64,000 bases of DNA from Patiria pectinifera (lineage: Eukaryota > Echinodermata > Asteroidea > Valvatida > Asterinidae), in contig CM057142.1 in the NCBI GenBank assembly GCA_029964075.1, positions 36,582,392-36,646,391 on the forward strand. The letters run 5' to 3'. Under the pieces are notes generated by a model. The model saw nothing but the letters and a program-made list of their open reading frames with translations. It did no database searches and was not told the DNA's origin. Positions within the stretch are counted from its first letter, which is position 1. Each line of letters starts with the position of its first letter. This document shows positions 1-8,993 of the stretch, piece after piece. Made by a program: the position numbers and the translations under genes.

Positions 1-2161
1 TAGGACTTCAATGTTTAAAATAGCCTTATTTATCGGGTATTAACTTCCGGAAAAGTCTGAGTGACCTGATTCAAGCATCTTTAACTTTATCATTATTCGT
101 AAAAAAAAAAAAAAGCTACAAACTCAATTGCTGAACTTTTTATAATGTTTGATAAATAAAACTACCATCAAGTTTTCAATTAAAACGTTAGGCCAACGCA
201 AGATCATCTTCAGAAATTGTTGCAACTGTGAAAGTTTAGAACAAGTTCAGTATGAACAATTTTGAATCTTTTGCAAGATATCATTAAATACCTTAATACA
301 TCTACTTTCTATTACTGATTCATACACCCGCTACCATGAAGTAAAATAGTTGAAGATTAAGATGAAATGTCATACAGTATTGCTTTGACATTGCCCAAAT
401 TTGACTTTAGAAACTACAGTTTTTTATTGCGAAATATAAAACAACATAGTAGAGGAAATAAAAATTAAACGCACTGGAAAAGATGTCAGCATCGCTGATG
501 GCCAAAAACACTGCTTTCCCATATTTGTTTTGCCGTCGCAACATTCATTAACAAAACCAAGGCAAACTTTATGTTGTAATAGTAATGACCGCGTCTGTGC
601 ATAATTCGTGCTTGTCAATATGGCCCGTGTTTGCACGTCGTAGATACATATGACAGGGTGTGGTTGAAATCATTCTTCTATTGGTTAAAACATGTCAAGT
701 GACTTTTTATCATCATATATGGCTATTTGGTTAATGTTTATCTCGGGATTTCCCAGATAACCTCTGTACAATCTACCTAGGAGTAGATTAAATCGTTTAC
801 CATTGGTTAAACGTGCCATGTGACTTTCCGTGGTCATGGTAATACTGACGTAAATGCGCGATTCGGGGTTTCCTTGCTGATCTTAAAGGGCCGATTTACT
901 CGCCACAGAAGTTGTAATGTAGAAATCGTCAAACATTACAGTTATGGTGCTGCTTTTATTGTGTTACGAGAATGCTCACTTTAAATCAAAAACATGGGAT
1001 TTCAGTTTAATATTGCAGATGACAACGGTTTCGAACATTTTAAGAACACACACAGGGCATTTTGGAAGTCATCCACTATATAGCCAATCTAATAATATGA
1101 GTCAGGTAAGAATTACTTTTCGTTTGGAATTCGCTGGGAAGTTTGGTTGGAAAATTTCTCTAATATTTCCGCTCGACAATTTGTCGTGGGTCTGGTCTGG
1201 TGCACTTACAAAAATTTCAAAAAGTAATAACAATGAAAACATAAACAAACAAACACAATCTAACACAATAATATGAATAGGAAAATATTGTAACTGAAAA
1301 CATGTTAAGCTAACGCTTAAAAAACGCAAACAAAGAAGAAAACAGCAACGACAACAACCAACTTGACCAACGGGGTTCAGGAGGCAGTGGGCCGGTTTGA
1401 ATCAGATACAGAAGCGGGTGCTGCAATCTGTGACTTTACATTTTAATCATAAAGGTACAAAAAACACCATGCATTTAACCAAAAACTACGTCAGTGCTCC
1501 ATTATAGTCAGCGGACATTTAATGGTTATTTTACTTTCTTACACATTTTATCTTCGATGTTATTTAAGAACAGAGTTCGGTTAAGGAAAACGTATAGTTC
1601 ACATTCCTTTTTTTCTTAGTTTGGCGATTCCCATTTGAGCGTTATGTGCTGAATTTTTGAGGTGTTATACACGAAAAGCTCAGTTTTTAAGTTTTATTTT
1701 TATTCTGTTTACTATGTTTTGTTGATTATTTATTTACTATATCTAGTAATATTGGTCTTGGTTGTGCTGCTTTTAAAGCTTGTTTATATATACATAATCG
1801 GTGATTAATAATTATATATCATAGCTACTTTGTTCTAAACTTATGTAACGTATTTTTGTAACTTTATTTGACTTTTTCTTTTTTTATAACGACAACTTTA
1901 TTTAATGGGTTTTTTTTGGTATTCAATTATGTCATTCAGCTTGGAGAACCCCTCGACAGGAACAATGTTTCTTTTGGGCAATCCTTCTGGAGCTGAATGG
2001 TATACTTTGTCTTTGTTTTTTGTATCTAGAGCTTTCTTTTTATGTATTTCTTGTAACTTTGGTCATCTGTGTACATGTATTTGTTGATGTTTTCCGAGAA
2101 ATGGAATAGTATAATATTATAGTTTACAGCTATTTCTGGGGAAACAACTGATATTATGATT
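1..2161. other. Intergenic, no gene recognised
   Basis: AT-rich sequence with short poly-A and poly-T runs. The reading frames here are short and of unnatural composition, and I see no splice-flanked exon, RNA gene or repeat with clear ends. Confidence 0.5.
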
Positions 2162-2800
2162 TAGAATGTTAATATTCAAGCCTGGACACTGTACTCCCGC
2201 CAAGAACACAGGCTGAATGCTTTTCACATGCGCTGCCTTAGACGACTCCTGGGTATCACCTGGCAGGATCGCGTCACAAATGAAGCTGTCCTGTCTCAGG
2301 CGGGTGTGCTCAGCATGTTTGCCATCCTGACCCAGAGACGGTTGCGCTGGTTGGGCCATGTCTGCCGCATGGACGACGGACGCATCCCAAAAGACGTTTT
2401 GTGTGGCGAGCTTGCCATAGGGACTCGGCCAAGAGGACGACCCACCCTCCGCTACAAAGACGTCTGCAAACGTGATCTGAAGGTATGCAGCGTCAGTCCA
2501 GCGGACCTAGAATCAGCGACATCAGATCGCGCCACCTGGCGATCTACTGTCACGGCGGGGGTCATGCAAGCCGAGGAGAGGAGGAAGAGTCAGTGGGAAG
2601 AAAGGAGGACCCGCAGGCGGCAGAGGCCTCAGGCAGCTCCCGTCGCCACCACCACCAACTACTCCTGCAGCAAATGCCAAAGGACCTGTAGCTCCCGCAT
2701 TGGGCTCTACAGCCACAGCAGGCGCTGTGCGAGTACAACGGACTGACCAAGGCGCAGATACTCCATTGTCTTCCGAGACAGAGGGATGCCAACAATATTC
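2162..2800 (+). mobile_element. 5'-truncated non-LTR (LINE) retrotransposon, C-terminal ORF2 end
   Basis: An open frame begins just after a stop at 2162-2164; its first methionine is at 2228 and it stops at 2746. It matches the C-terminal region that follows the reverse transcriptase in animal LINE ORF2 proteins: LYSRQEHRLNAFHMRCLRR, then RRLRWLGHVCRMDDGRIPK, then GTRPRGRPTLRYKDVCKRDL, and a terminal zinc-knuckle-like CxxC...HxxxC motif (CSKC...HSRRC). The endonuclease and the catalytic reverse-transcriptase domains are absent, so this is a dead 5'-truncated insertion. The tail after the stop (CGAGACAGAGGGATGCC) looks like the short 3' UTR usual for this group. The clade is not certain. GC content is much higher than in the flanks, consistent with insertion. 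Confidence 0.8.
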
Positions 2801-3546
2801 AACTTTGTCATATCAAGGACCCGTGCGTAATTTCTTGGTTTTACAGTTACTTACCTGTTCAAGATGAAAGCTTGAGCTGGAAGACGATTGGTTCTCGAAG
2901 GCCTAAAGTAGCAAAAAAACATAAACAACAGACTTACATCACTAATTAATGCTAAACAAAACATATATCACCAAATTCGCTTTGCGAGAAATGTCCAAAT
3001 CCCCATCAGGCCATAGCGTTGTTGGGGTGGGATGTATCAAAACACGATCTTTTGAGTTTTGGCTAAAAATTGAAATTTCCAATTTCAAAACACATGCGTA
3101 AGAACGAAATATAGTTTCCAAATTATCCTCAAAATTATTTTTCCATTGCATAATAATAACTTTCAGATTAATTTGACAAAAGGCAAAACCTACATAAAGC
3201 AGATGATAAGTTTATGTTCCGTTTCAGTTTGAAAACTCGTCAGACAGAAGGCTCTCGTAGCCGAGTGCTAGTTTACGCTGATCCCTTTGACAGAACTGCG
3301 TAGTTTGTAAACCACCACGCAGGCAGTCCAGATGGAAACTTCCAGTGATCCTAAGCGGCGCGCTCTTTTATAGTCATAGGGAGCTGAGATCCAGGGGCAG
3401 AACAATCCAGGAAATTACAAAATTGCTAAAAATAGGGGCGCTTGTCAGTCCTTGCCATAAATCATTAATTTGTTATCTTACTCCTACTCTATACGTGCTT
3501 GAAAGACATGCCAATTGCACAGTCAATAATGATTCCTGTATTAATG
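2801..3546. other. Intergenic, no gene recognised
   Basis: Nothing coding is visible. Near 3258-3300 a stretch with a tRNA-Leu/Ser-like D-arm (GTAGCCGAGTGCTAG) may be the head of a decayed tRNA-derived SINE, but no matching T-arm is seen. Confidence 0.35.
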
Positions 3547-3711
3547 AGGCAGGGGCGTAGCACAGTCATTTTTATTGGGGAGGTAAACATTTTTGGAAAA
3601 GGGCATTTGCACATCCATTGTAAAATGTAGACACGTTTTTTCCCCGGACGGCCTCCGTAAAATCATAATATCATGGCCCCCTTTGCCCCCCCCCCCCCCG
3701 ATCCGCCCTTG
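3547..3711 (+). mobile_element. Chimeric hAT-like MITE remnant
   Basis: The right end is GATCCGCCCTTG followed by CGCCCAAC, the same terminus and flank as the complete element at 5379-5677. The left end (CAGGGGCGTAGCAC) and interior differ from that element. Only the right ~40 bp matches, and this is where the tandem duplication begins. A run of 14 C lies beside the right end. Confidence 0.5.
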
Positions 3712-5017
3712 CGCCCAACGCAACAACTTTAAAAGCCAGCGGGATGTGCTTATGCAGAAAATGTTGACACAGGGTTTTATTCAATAAGTGATGGGAGAAA
3801 TGTTAGGTCATCAGCACCCTTGGCCCTGGATATGCATTGCTCTTGGTATACTAAAACCAATTGGACGGGATCGGACCAGACACCAATATGGTACCTGGTT
3901 GCGTTATTCATGCCGGAATATTTTGCCGATATAGGTTTGATTTTGAAGAGGATAATTTTCGAAATTTCGTTATGCAAATGTACCTTTGAGTTTCATTTCA
4001 CTTTTCTTCATATTACCATTGTCAGAGACTTTATCTATCTTTTTGGTGCTCATGCAAATGTCCATATTCATGAGCAAAATTGTGAAACCATTTAAGGGAG
4101 AAACTTTGTGTTGTGGCTGATTCACAACCATTTTTTAACGGAAATCAATTAACAGTCCCCTGGATAATTGAATGATGGAAGCGTTTCAATGCGAAACTCG
4201 TGCTAGATAAATAGAAACACCAGCCAAGGGCACAGCCTGAATAGTTCAAGTATGCACCGATACATAAACGACTTATATCCGGGTAACAAAAAGATGGCCC
4301 CATAAGTAGGTCACATGAGTTTCTATTGGCTGTACACGTCTCATTTTGCTCAGTCACATAACAGAATTGACCAAAGTCCACCAATGCACTGGAGACAAAA
4401 CTCATCTTTAATCAGCACATATTCAAAAATACAAATCCCCGAGGATGGCAAGGGCCTTCCCATATAACCCGAAAAATATAGGAAACAATACAACCTTATA
4501 AACAAAAGTATACAAAAGTATAGGAAACAATACAACCTTATGGAGTAGGCCATTTAATTAGCCTGGGGGTTTGGTCAGTATCAAAATCCGGGCACAAATG
4601 TTTATAGCGCACATCATGCGCAATACCGCCGTATGCTATCACATATTTTTAACTCTGGAGGTACGGTGTATAGCTTGCCAAAAATCGCTTTGACGATTAT
4701 TCCCCTCATTTGATACCAGTGGCCAAAATTTTGGACCAAGGCTGATTGCCAACTTCAGATGAAAACTCCTGAATTATCATAAAAGCTTCTGGCCGTCCAG
4801 AGGGAATACGGGTTTCCTGATCTGCGGCGAGCAAATTGACGTCCAGCTGCTGGCCGATAGAATCAGTCAGTGCGCCCTCTACGTCCACGGCGGTGGAAAT
4901 AGGCCTGAGAAAAATCAAATTTACCTGGCGGTGGACCAACAGGTAGAGTCTGAAATAAAGAAAATGGTCCATTTGTCCTTTAAGCACAAAATTTCTAAAA
5001 AGGCAAACTTGAAAATG
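3672..5017. repeat. Tandem segmental duplication, copy 1
   Basis: This 1,346-bp segment repeats at 5646-6946 at a few percent divergence by eye. Copy 1 carries a small extra repeat (AAAGTATAGGAAACAATACA plus variants near 4486-4540) and a longer C tract, which explain the length difference. The left edge coincides with the right end of an hAT-like MITE. The right edge falls after GGCAAACTTGAAAATG, where copy 1 continues into another dispersed repeat and copy 2 does not. Confidence 0.85.
4717..4904 (-). CDS. Candidate internal exon, unknown protein (copy 1)
   Basis: On the minus strand a strong acceptor (ATTTGATTTTTCTCAG) leads into a 188-nt open stretch ending at a GT donor (CACTG then GTATCAAATG). 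The peptide includes DVEGALTDSIGQQLDVNLL, AADQETRIPSGRPEAF and SSEVGNQPWSKILATG, with ordinary protein composition. It enters with one base completing a codon and leaves with one base over. The duplicate at 6646-6833 is identical by eye over its full length. The plus strand is also open here, so the coding strand is not certain. I do not recognise the family and see no neighbouring exons with matching phase. Confidence 0.35.
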
Positions 5018-5039
5018 GCGGCCATTGCATGTTATTCTA

Positions 5040-5160
5040 TGGTACTTTTTTCAAAGGACAGATCCTATAGCCAAATATCTTTTTCATGACATACTCTGAC
5101 TATGTGCCAAATTTCATGCTTTTATCATCAAAGGAACAATTCCATCATATTGTACACCAA
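5040..5160 (+). repeat. Dispersed repeat, copy A
   Basis: The core (CCTATAGCCAAATATC, then CATGACATACTCTGACT and CATCAAAGGAACAATTCC) recurs at 57283-57372 on the same strand and at about 55723-55787 inverted. It adjoins the right edge of duplication copy 1. Family unknown. Confidence 0.6.
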
Positions 5161-5207
5161 TCTACCTGACTACAAGACATTGACACAATGAGGACCCGCC
5201 AACAGAG

Positions 5208-5279
5208 GGCTGGATAGCGCAGTTAGTAGAGCACCGGAATATCAATCAGAAGGGCGAAGTTTCAAACCCTGCTCCAGTC
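5208..5279 (+). tRNA. tRNA-like sequence (tRNA pseudogene or SINE head)
   Basis: The 72-nt span has a 7-bp acceptor stem (GGCTGGA with TCCAGTC, one G-U pair), a D-arm region (TAGCGCAGTTAGTAGAGC) and a T-loop TTTCAAA. The anticodon and T stems contain several mismatches, so a working tRNA is unlikely. The loop would place ATC at the anticodon, with low certainty. Downstream sequence without a T-run terminator suggests a tRNA-derived SINE or a pseudogene. Confidence 0.5.
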
Positions 5280-5378
5280 AATTTCTTTGCTCAAATTGGA
5301 AAATTGTTCCAATGCTCAGTCGCTTTCCCCTTCTGATTCAATGTGTACAACATATTGGTAAAAAGCGCCACGCCCAAC

Positions 5379-5677
5379 CAAGGGCGGATCCAGAACACAA
5401 TTTGGGGGGCAGGCCAAAAAAATTTGTTCCCCCATAAAGTGGGTCAAAAAAATTACGGCGTGGATATCGGGGGCCCCCTAAGGGCCCCAAAAAATTGTCT
5501 GATTCTAGATGCTCTGTGGTGCGATCTGAGGCGATTTCTGACCGCTTTAACCGATGGGTTTTTTTTTTTTGAGGAAAAGATGGTGGTGTACTCATTGCCT
5601 GCCTTTATTGCGACGTTACATACAAAATTGGTTTGTTTTGGGGGCCATGGCCCCCTTTGCCCCCCGATCCGCCCTTG
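5379..5677 (+). mobile_element. hAT-like MITE, copy 1 (299 bp)
   Basis: Terminal inverted repeats CAAGGGCGGATCC and GGATCCGCCCTTG-type (here GATCCGCCCTTG) are flanked by an exact 8-bp target duplication, CGCCCAAC (5371-5378 and 5678-5685). The 8-bp duplication and CA..TG ends fit the hAT superfamily. There is no transposase, so it depends on an autonomous relative. Related copies lie at 15619-15915 (inverted) and 48619-48890; all share the interior phrase around GATGCTCTGTGGTGCGATCT. Confidence 0.88.
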
Positions 5678-6946
5678 CGCCCAACGCAACAACTTTAAAA
5701 GCCAGCGGGATGTGCTTATGCAGAAAATGTTGAACAGGGTTTTATTCAATAAGTGATGGGAGAAATGTTAGGTCATCGGCACCCTTGGCCCTGGATATGC
5801 ATGGCTCTTGGTATACTAAAAACAATTGGACGGGATCGGATCAGACACCGGTATGGTACCTGATTGCGTTATTCATGCCGGAATATTTTGCCGATATAGG
5901 TTTGATTTTGAAGAGGATAATTTTCGAAATTTCGTTATGAAAATGTGCCTTTGAGTTTCATTTCACTTTTCTTCATATTACCATCGTCAGAGACTTTATC
6001 TATTTTTTTGGTGCTCATGCAAATGTCCATATTCATGAGCAAAATTGTGAAACCATTTAAGGGAGAAACTTTGTGTTGTGGCTGATTCACAACCATTTTT
6101 CAACGGAAATCAATTAACAGTCCCCTGGATAATTGAATGACAGAAGCGTTTCAATGCGAAACTCGTGCTAGATCAATAGAAACACCAGCCAAGGGCACAA
6201 CCTGAAGAGCTCAAGTATGCACCGATACATACACGACTTATATCCGGGTTACAAAAGGCTGGCCCCATAAGTAGGTCACATGAGTTTCTATTGGCTTGTA
6301 CACCTCTCATTGTGCTCAGTCACATAACAGAATTGACCAAAGTCCACCAATGCACTGGAGACAAAACTCATCTTTAATCAGAACTTATTCAAAAATACAA
6401 ATCCCCGAGGATGGCAAGGGCCTTCCCATATAACCCGAAAAATTTAAAAGTATAGGAAACAATACAACCTTATGGAATAGGCCATTTAATTAGCCTGGGG
6501 GTTTGGTCAGTGTCAAATCCGGGCATAAATGTTTATAGCGCACATGCGCAAAACTGCTGTATGCTATCACATATTTTCCAACTCTGGAGGTACGGTGTAT
6601 AGCTTGCCAAAAATCGCTTTGACGATTATTCCCCTCATTTGATACCAGTGGCCAAAATTTTGGACCAAGGCTGATTGCCAACTTCAGATGAAAACTCCTG
6701 AATTATCATAAAAGCTTCTGGCCGTCCAGAGGGAATACGGGTTTCCTGATCTGCGGCGAGCAAATTGACGTCCAGCTGCTGGCCGATAGAATCAGTCAGT
6801 GCGCCCTCTACGTCCACGGCGGTGGAAATAGGCCTGAGAAAAATCAAATTTACTTGGCGGTGGACCAACAGGTAGAGTCTGAAATAAAGAAAATGGTCCA
6901 TTTGTCCTTTAAGCACAAAATTTCTAAAAAGGCAAACTTGAAAATG
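5646..6946. repeat. Tandem segmental duplication, copy 2
   Basis: The 1,301-bp partner of 3672-5017, in the same orientation. Its left part overlaps the last 32 bp of the hAT-like MITE. Its right edge continues into the region holding the Death-domain remnant, whereas copy 1 continues into an unrelated repeat. Confidence 0.85.
6646..6833 (-). CDS. Candidate internal exon, unknown protein (copy 2)
   Basis: This duplicate of 4717-4904 has the same acceptor and donor and, by eye, no base difference across 188 nt, although the surrounding duplicated sequence differs at many sites. The first difference on the right is just outside it (TTACCTGG in copy 1, TTACTTGG in copy 2). Confidence 0.35.
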
Positions 6947-6972
6947 CACATGTACTAAACTCTCCAGAGTGA

Positions 6973-7325
6973 CGATTTTTTCTGGATGATATTCCGCAAC
7001 ACAAAAATACCATGAAACTGTGGCTGACGCAGCAGCCTCAAGCACAGCCTGGTAGCTTTCTTACTCTTGAGAAAGGTAATTAAGACATTGTGCTGTCATC
7101 AATTCTTATTTCAGAGATGCTACCAATCGACCAGTTCCTCCTGGACATCGCCCCGAAAATTGAGGCGACCTGGAAGGAATTGGCCAAAAATCTGGGATTC
7201 AACATTGTTCAAATTCAAGCTTAAAACACTCTAACAGAGCTTGGGGATGCTATGACTTGTTGTGGAAAGCAGAGAAAGAGCAGATAATCATCTCAGAGAT
7301 TGAGAGAAGCATTGAGGGCCTCAAG
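6973..7325 (+). pseudogene. Decayed Death-domain exon
   Basis: After an AG at 7113-7114 the frame reads MLPIDQFLLDIAPKIEATWK, then ELAKNLGFNIVQIQA, then meets TAA at 7222-7224. The next frame continues KHSNRAWGCYDLLWKAEKEQ and IIISEIERSIEGLK. This is the order expected of a Death domain: helix 1, the xxWKELAxxLG core, an alanine-ended helix, a QCYxxLxxW-type helix and a final xxxIExALEGL-type helix. The frame break at about 7219-7222 makes it a pseudogene unless there is an assembly error. Upstream, 6973-7075 is open (DDIPQHKNTMKLWL and QPGSFLTLEK) and ends at a GT in the matching phase, but the implied intron is only 39 nt. Death domains act in apoptosis and innate immune signalling and are greatly expanded in several invertebrate deuterostomes. 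Confidence 0.6.
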
Positions 7326-7944
7326 GTTGGCCGATTTGCGATCGTATCCCCCGCCCTTCAAACAGGGAAGGGCTGATCTCTTCGAGTTCTTATTGGATAG
7401 ATTTTGCGTGACTTGTGACGTAGCATGCAGCACTGCTGCTGTTTATCATACGTAACGCGCTAGATGTATGCGAAAGGTCACGATCATTTACCCAAAAAGC
7501 CATCCGTACTTCCTTTACAAGATTCTGTGAAGTGGCATCGGCCCTTCCCGATCCCAGCGCCCTGTTTGCAGGACGGGGTACGAGCGAAGGGAGGTACCAT
7601 CTTTAAATTAAGGCGCTGTTCAAACTGGACGATTATGCACACTATTCGACAGTAAATGGCGCTCTTCAGGGCGGCACAATTGCCGACGGTTGCGCGAAAT
7701 TCAAAAAAGGCACCCGTAAAAGGCCGCTGTAAAAAAGGCACTTGTTTTTAAATAAACAAAAAGAGCACTTGTTTAAAAGGGGGGGCACTGTTCTCAAATA
7801 TTATGGAGAGGGGTCAACGCTGGTGAAAGAAAGGGCAACGTAATGAAAGGGTCAGTCTTTACAAAATATTGGGGGGGGGTAAACCGTCTCTGGTCCAGGA
7901 CGTCATCCACATCCTGTCTGAATATCCCGTTCTGAAAACACCGA
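7326..7944. other. Intergenic, repeat scraps
   Basis: No gene is seen. It contains G-rich runs and the phrase AGGCGCTGTTCAA (near 7610), which recurs near 9801 beside a similar ACGATTAT, so both belong to a dispersed repeat of unknown type. Confidence 0.4.
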
Positions 7945-8993
7945 GGGTGCGTTCGAGCGTGCTACTCGTGTTAACACGAGTATACTCCTGAGCCCCCGAA
8001 CGGGAGGAGTACGACCCGTGAGTCAGCAAGAGTATCAGCCTCGACTCCAGGGGCGCTTGCTCGTTCCTTACACTAACCCCTGGCTGTGATGATGACGTAA
8101 ATAACACTGAATGGCTATTCACAGCGTACTGCGCGGGCATTTCGAAGATTGCACGCCGGGCGCGCCCATAATGCGCTCGCGCCCTCGTGCTAAGCTTTGC
8201 ACGTAACGTCACGTACGAAAAAAAAATTATGATTCAAAAGTCGCGAAGCCTGTACGATATGGATTATGTCAGCCGCGTTTTTCGCAAAAAAAAACCTGTA
8301 TCTGTGGTTGTAAAGGCACAAAAGGGGTACGTACATTTAATACAAATCTTTGCTAATTAAGACAACGTCCAAACGTTGTGTTTGAAAGGATTGATTCTTC
8401 AAAATCACAACTTTTAACATTTTAAAGATGGCGTCGGCACGTAAAACGGATAAACTGCAGCCCTAATTATAATGTACCGTATTTTGGTACATTTAAATTA
8501 CACAATTCCAGGGGTTACGATCGCGCAAGGCATGATGGGAAACAACATGGCGCTGCAAGATCGTACCCACGGGGCACGAGGATGCAAGAGTATACGCTCC
8601 ATCATACCGGGAGTATAGGCCTTTCTTTTGTTTGTAAACATTGGCGCCATTTTGTATGGGCTGCCGTAAGCGCATACATTGAAGCCGTCATTGGCAACAT
8701 ATTTTTCCAAAAAAGTCCTCAAAACGCTATCAATACATAGTAAAAACGACATGTGTAGGAATTATTTTGTAGTTCGTTGAAAATGTTGTATTTTCAACTA
8801 TTTTGGTTATCTGTAATAACTCTTCTTCATTTTTGCAGTGTTCGACCTTTCATAGTTTTGCAGGCCGTGGTTGGCAAAAATGCAGTTTGCTAACCAAGCG
8901 CAGAAAGGTCTATACTCCTGCACCGAGAGTAATGCGCACGCAACATTTTCCTGCACTTGGGGAGTAGCAAGAGTAACACGCTCGAACGCACCC
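7945..8993. mobile_element. 1,049-bp inverted-repeat DNA element
   Basis: The left end GGGTGCGTTCGAGCGTG followed by CTACTC is mirrored at the right end by GAGTAACACGCTCGAACG then CACCC, giving terminal inverted repeats of about 24 bp. Shorter AGTATACTCCTG-type motifs recur inside the ends (7980, 8600, 8910). No transposase is visible, and I could not see a convincing target-site duplication. Superfamily not assigned. Confidence 0.65.

Noticed and set aside
3820..4095. 91-codon plus-strand frame in duplication copy 1
   Set aside because: Interrupted by a stop in copy 2 and without domain similarity; not supported as coding.
4763..5089. Plus-strand frame reading NTGFLICGEQIDVQLLADR in the duplicated segment
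   Set aside because: Probably the antisense shadow of the minus-strand candidate exon, which has better splice borders; it remains a minor alternative.
7859..8212. 117-codon minus-strand frame
   Set aside because: Lies within the 1-kb inverted-repeat element, includes its terminal repeat, and shows no domain.
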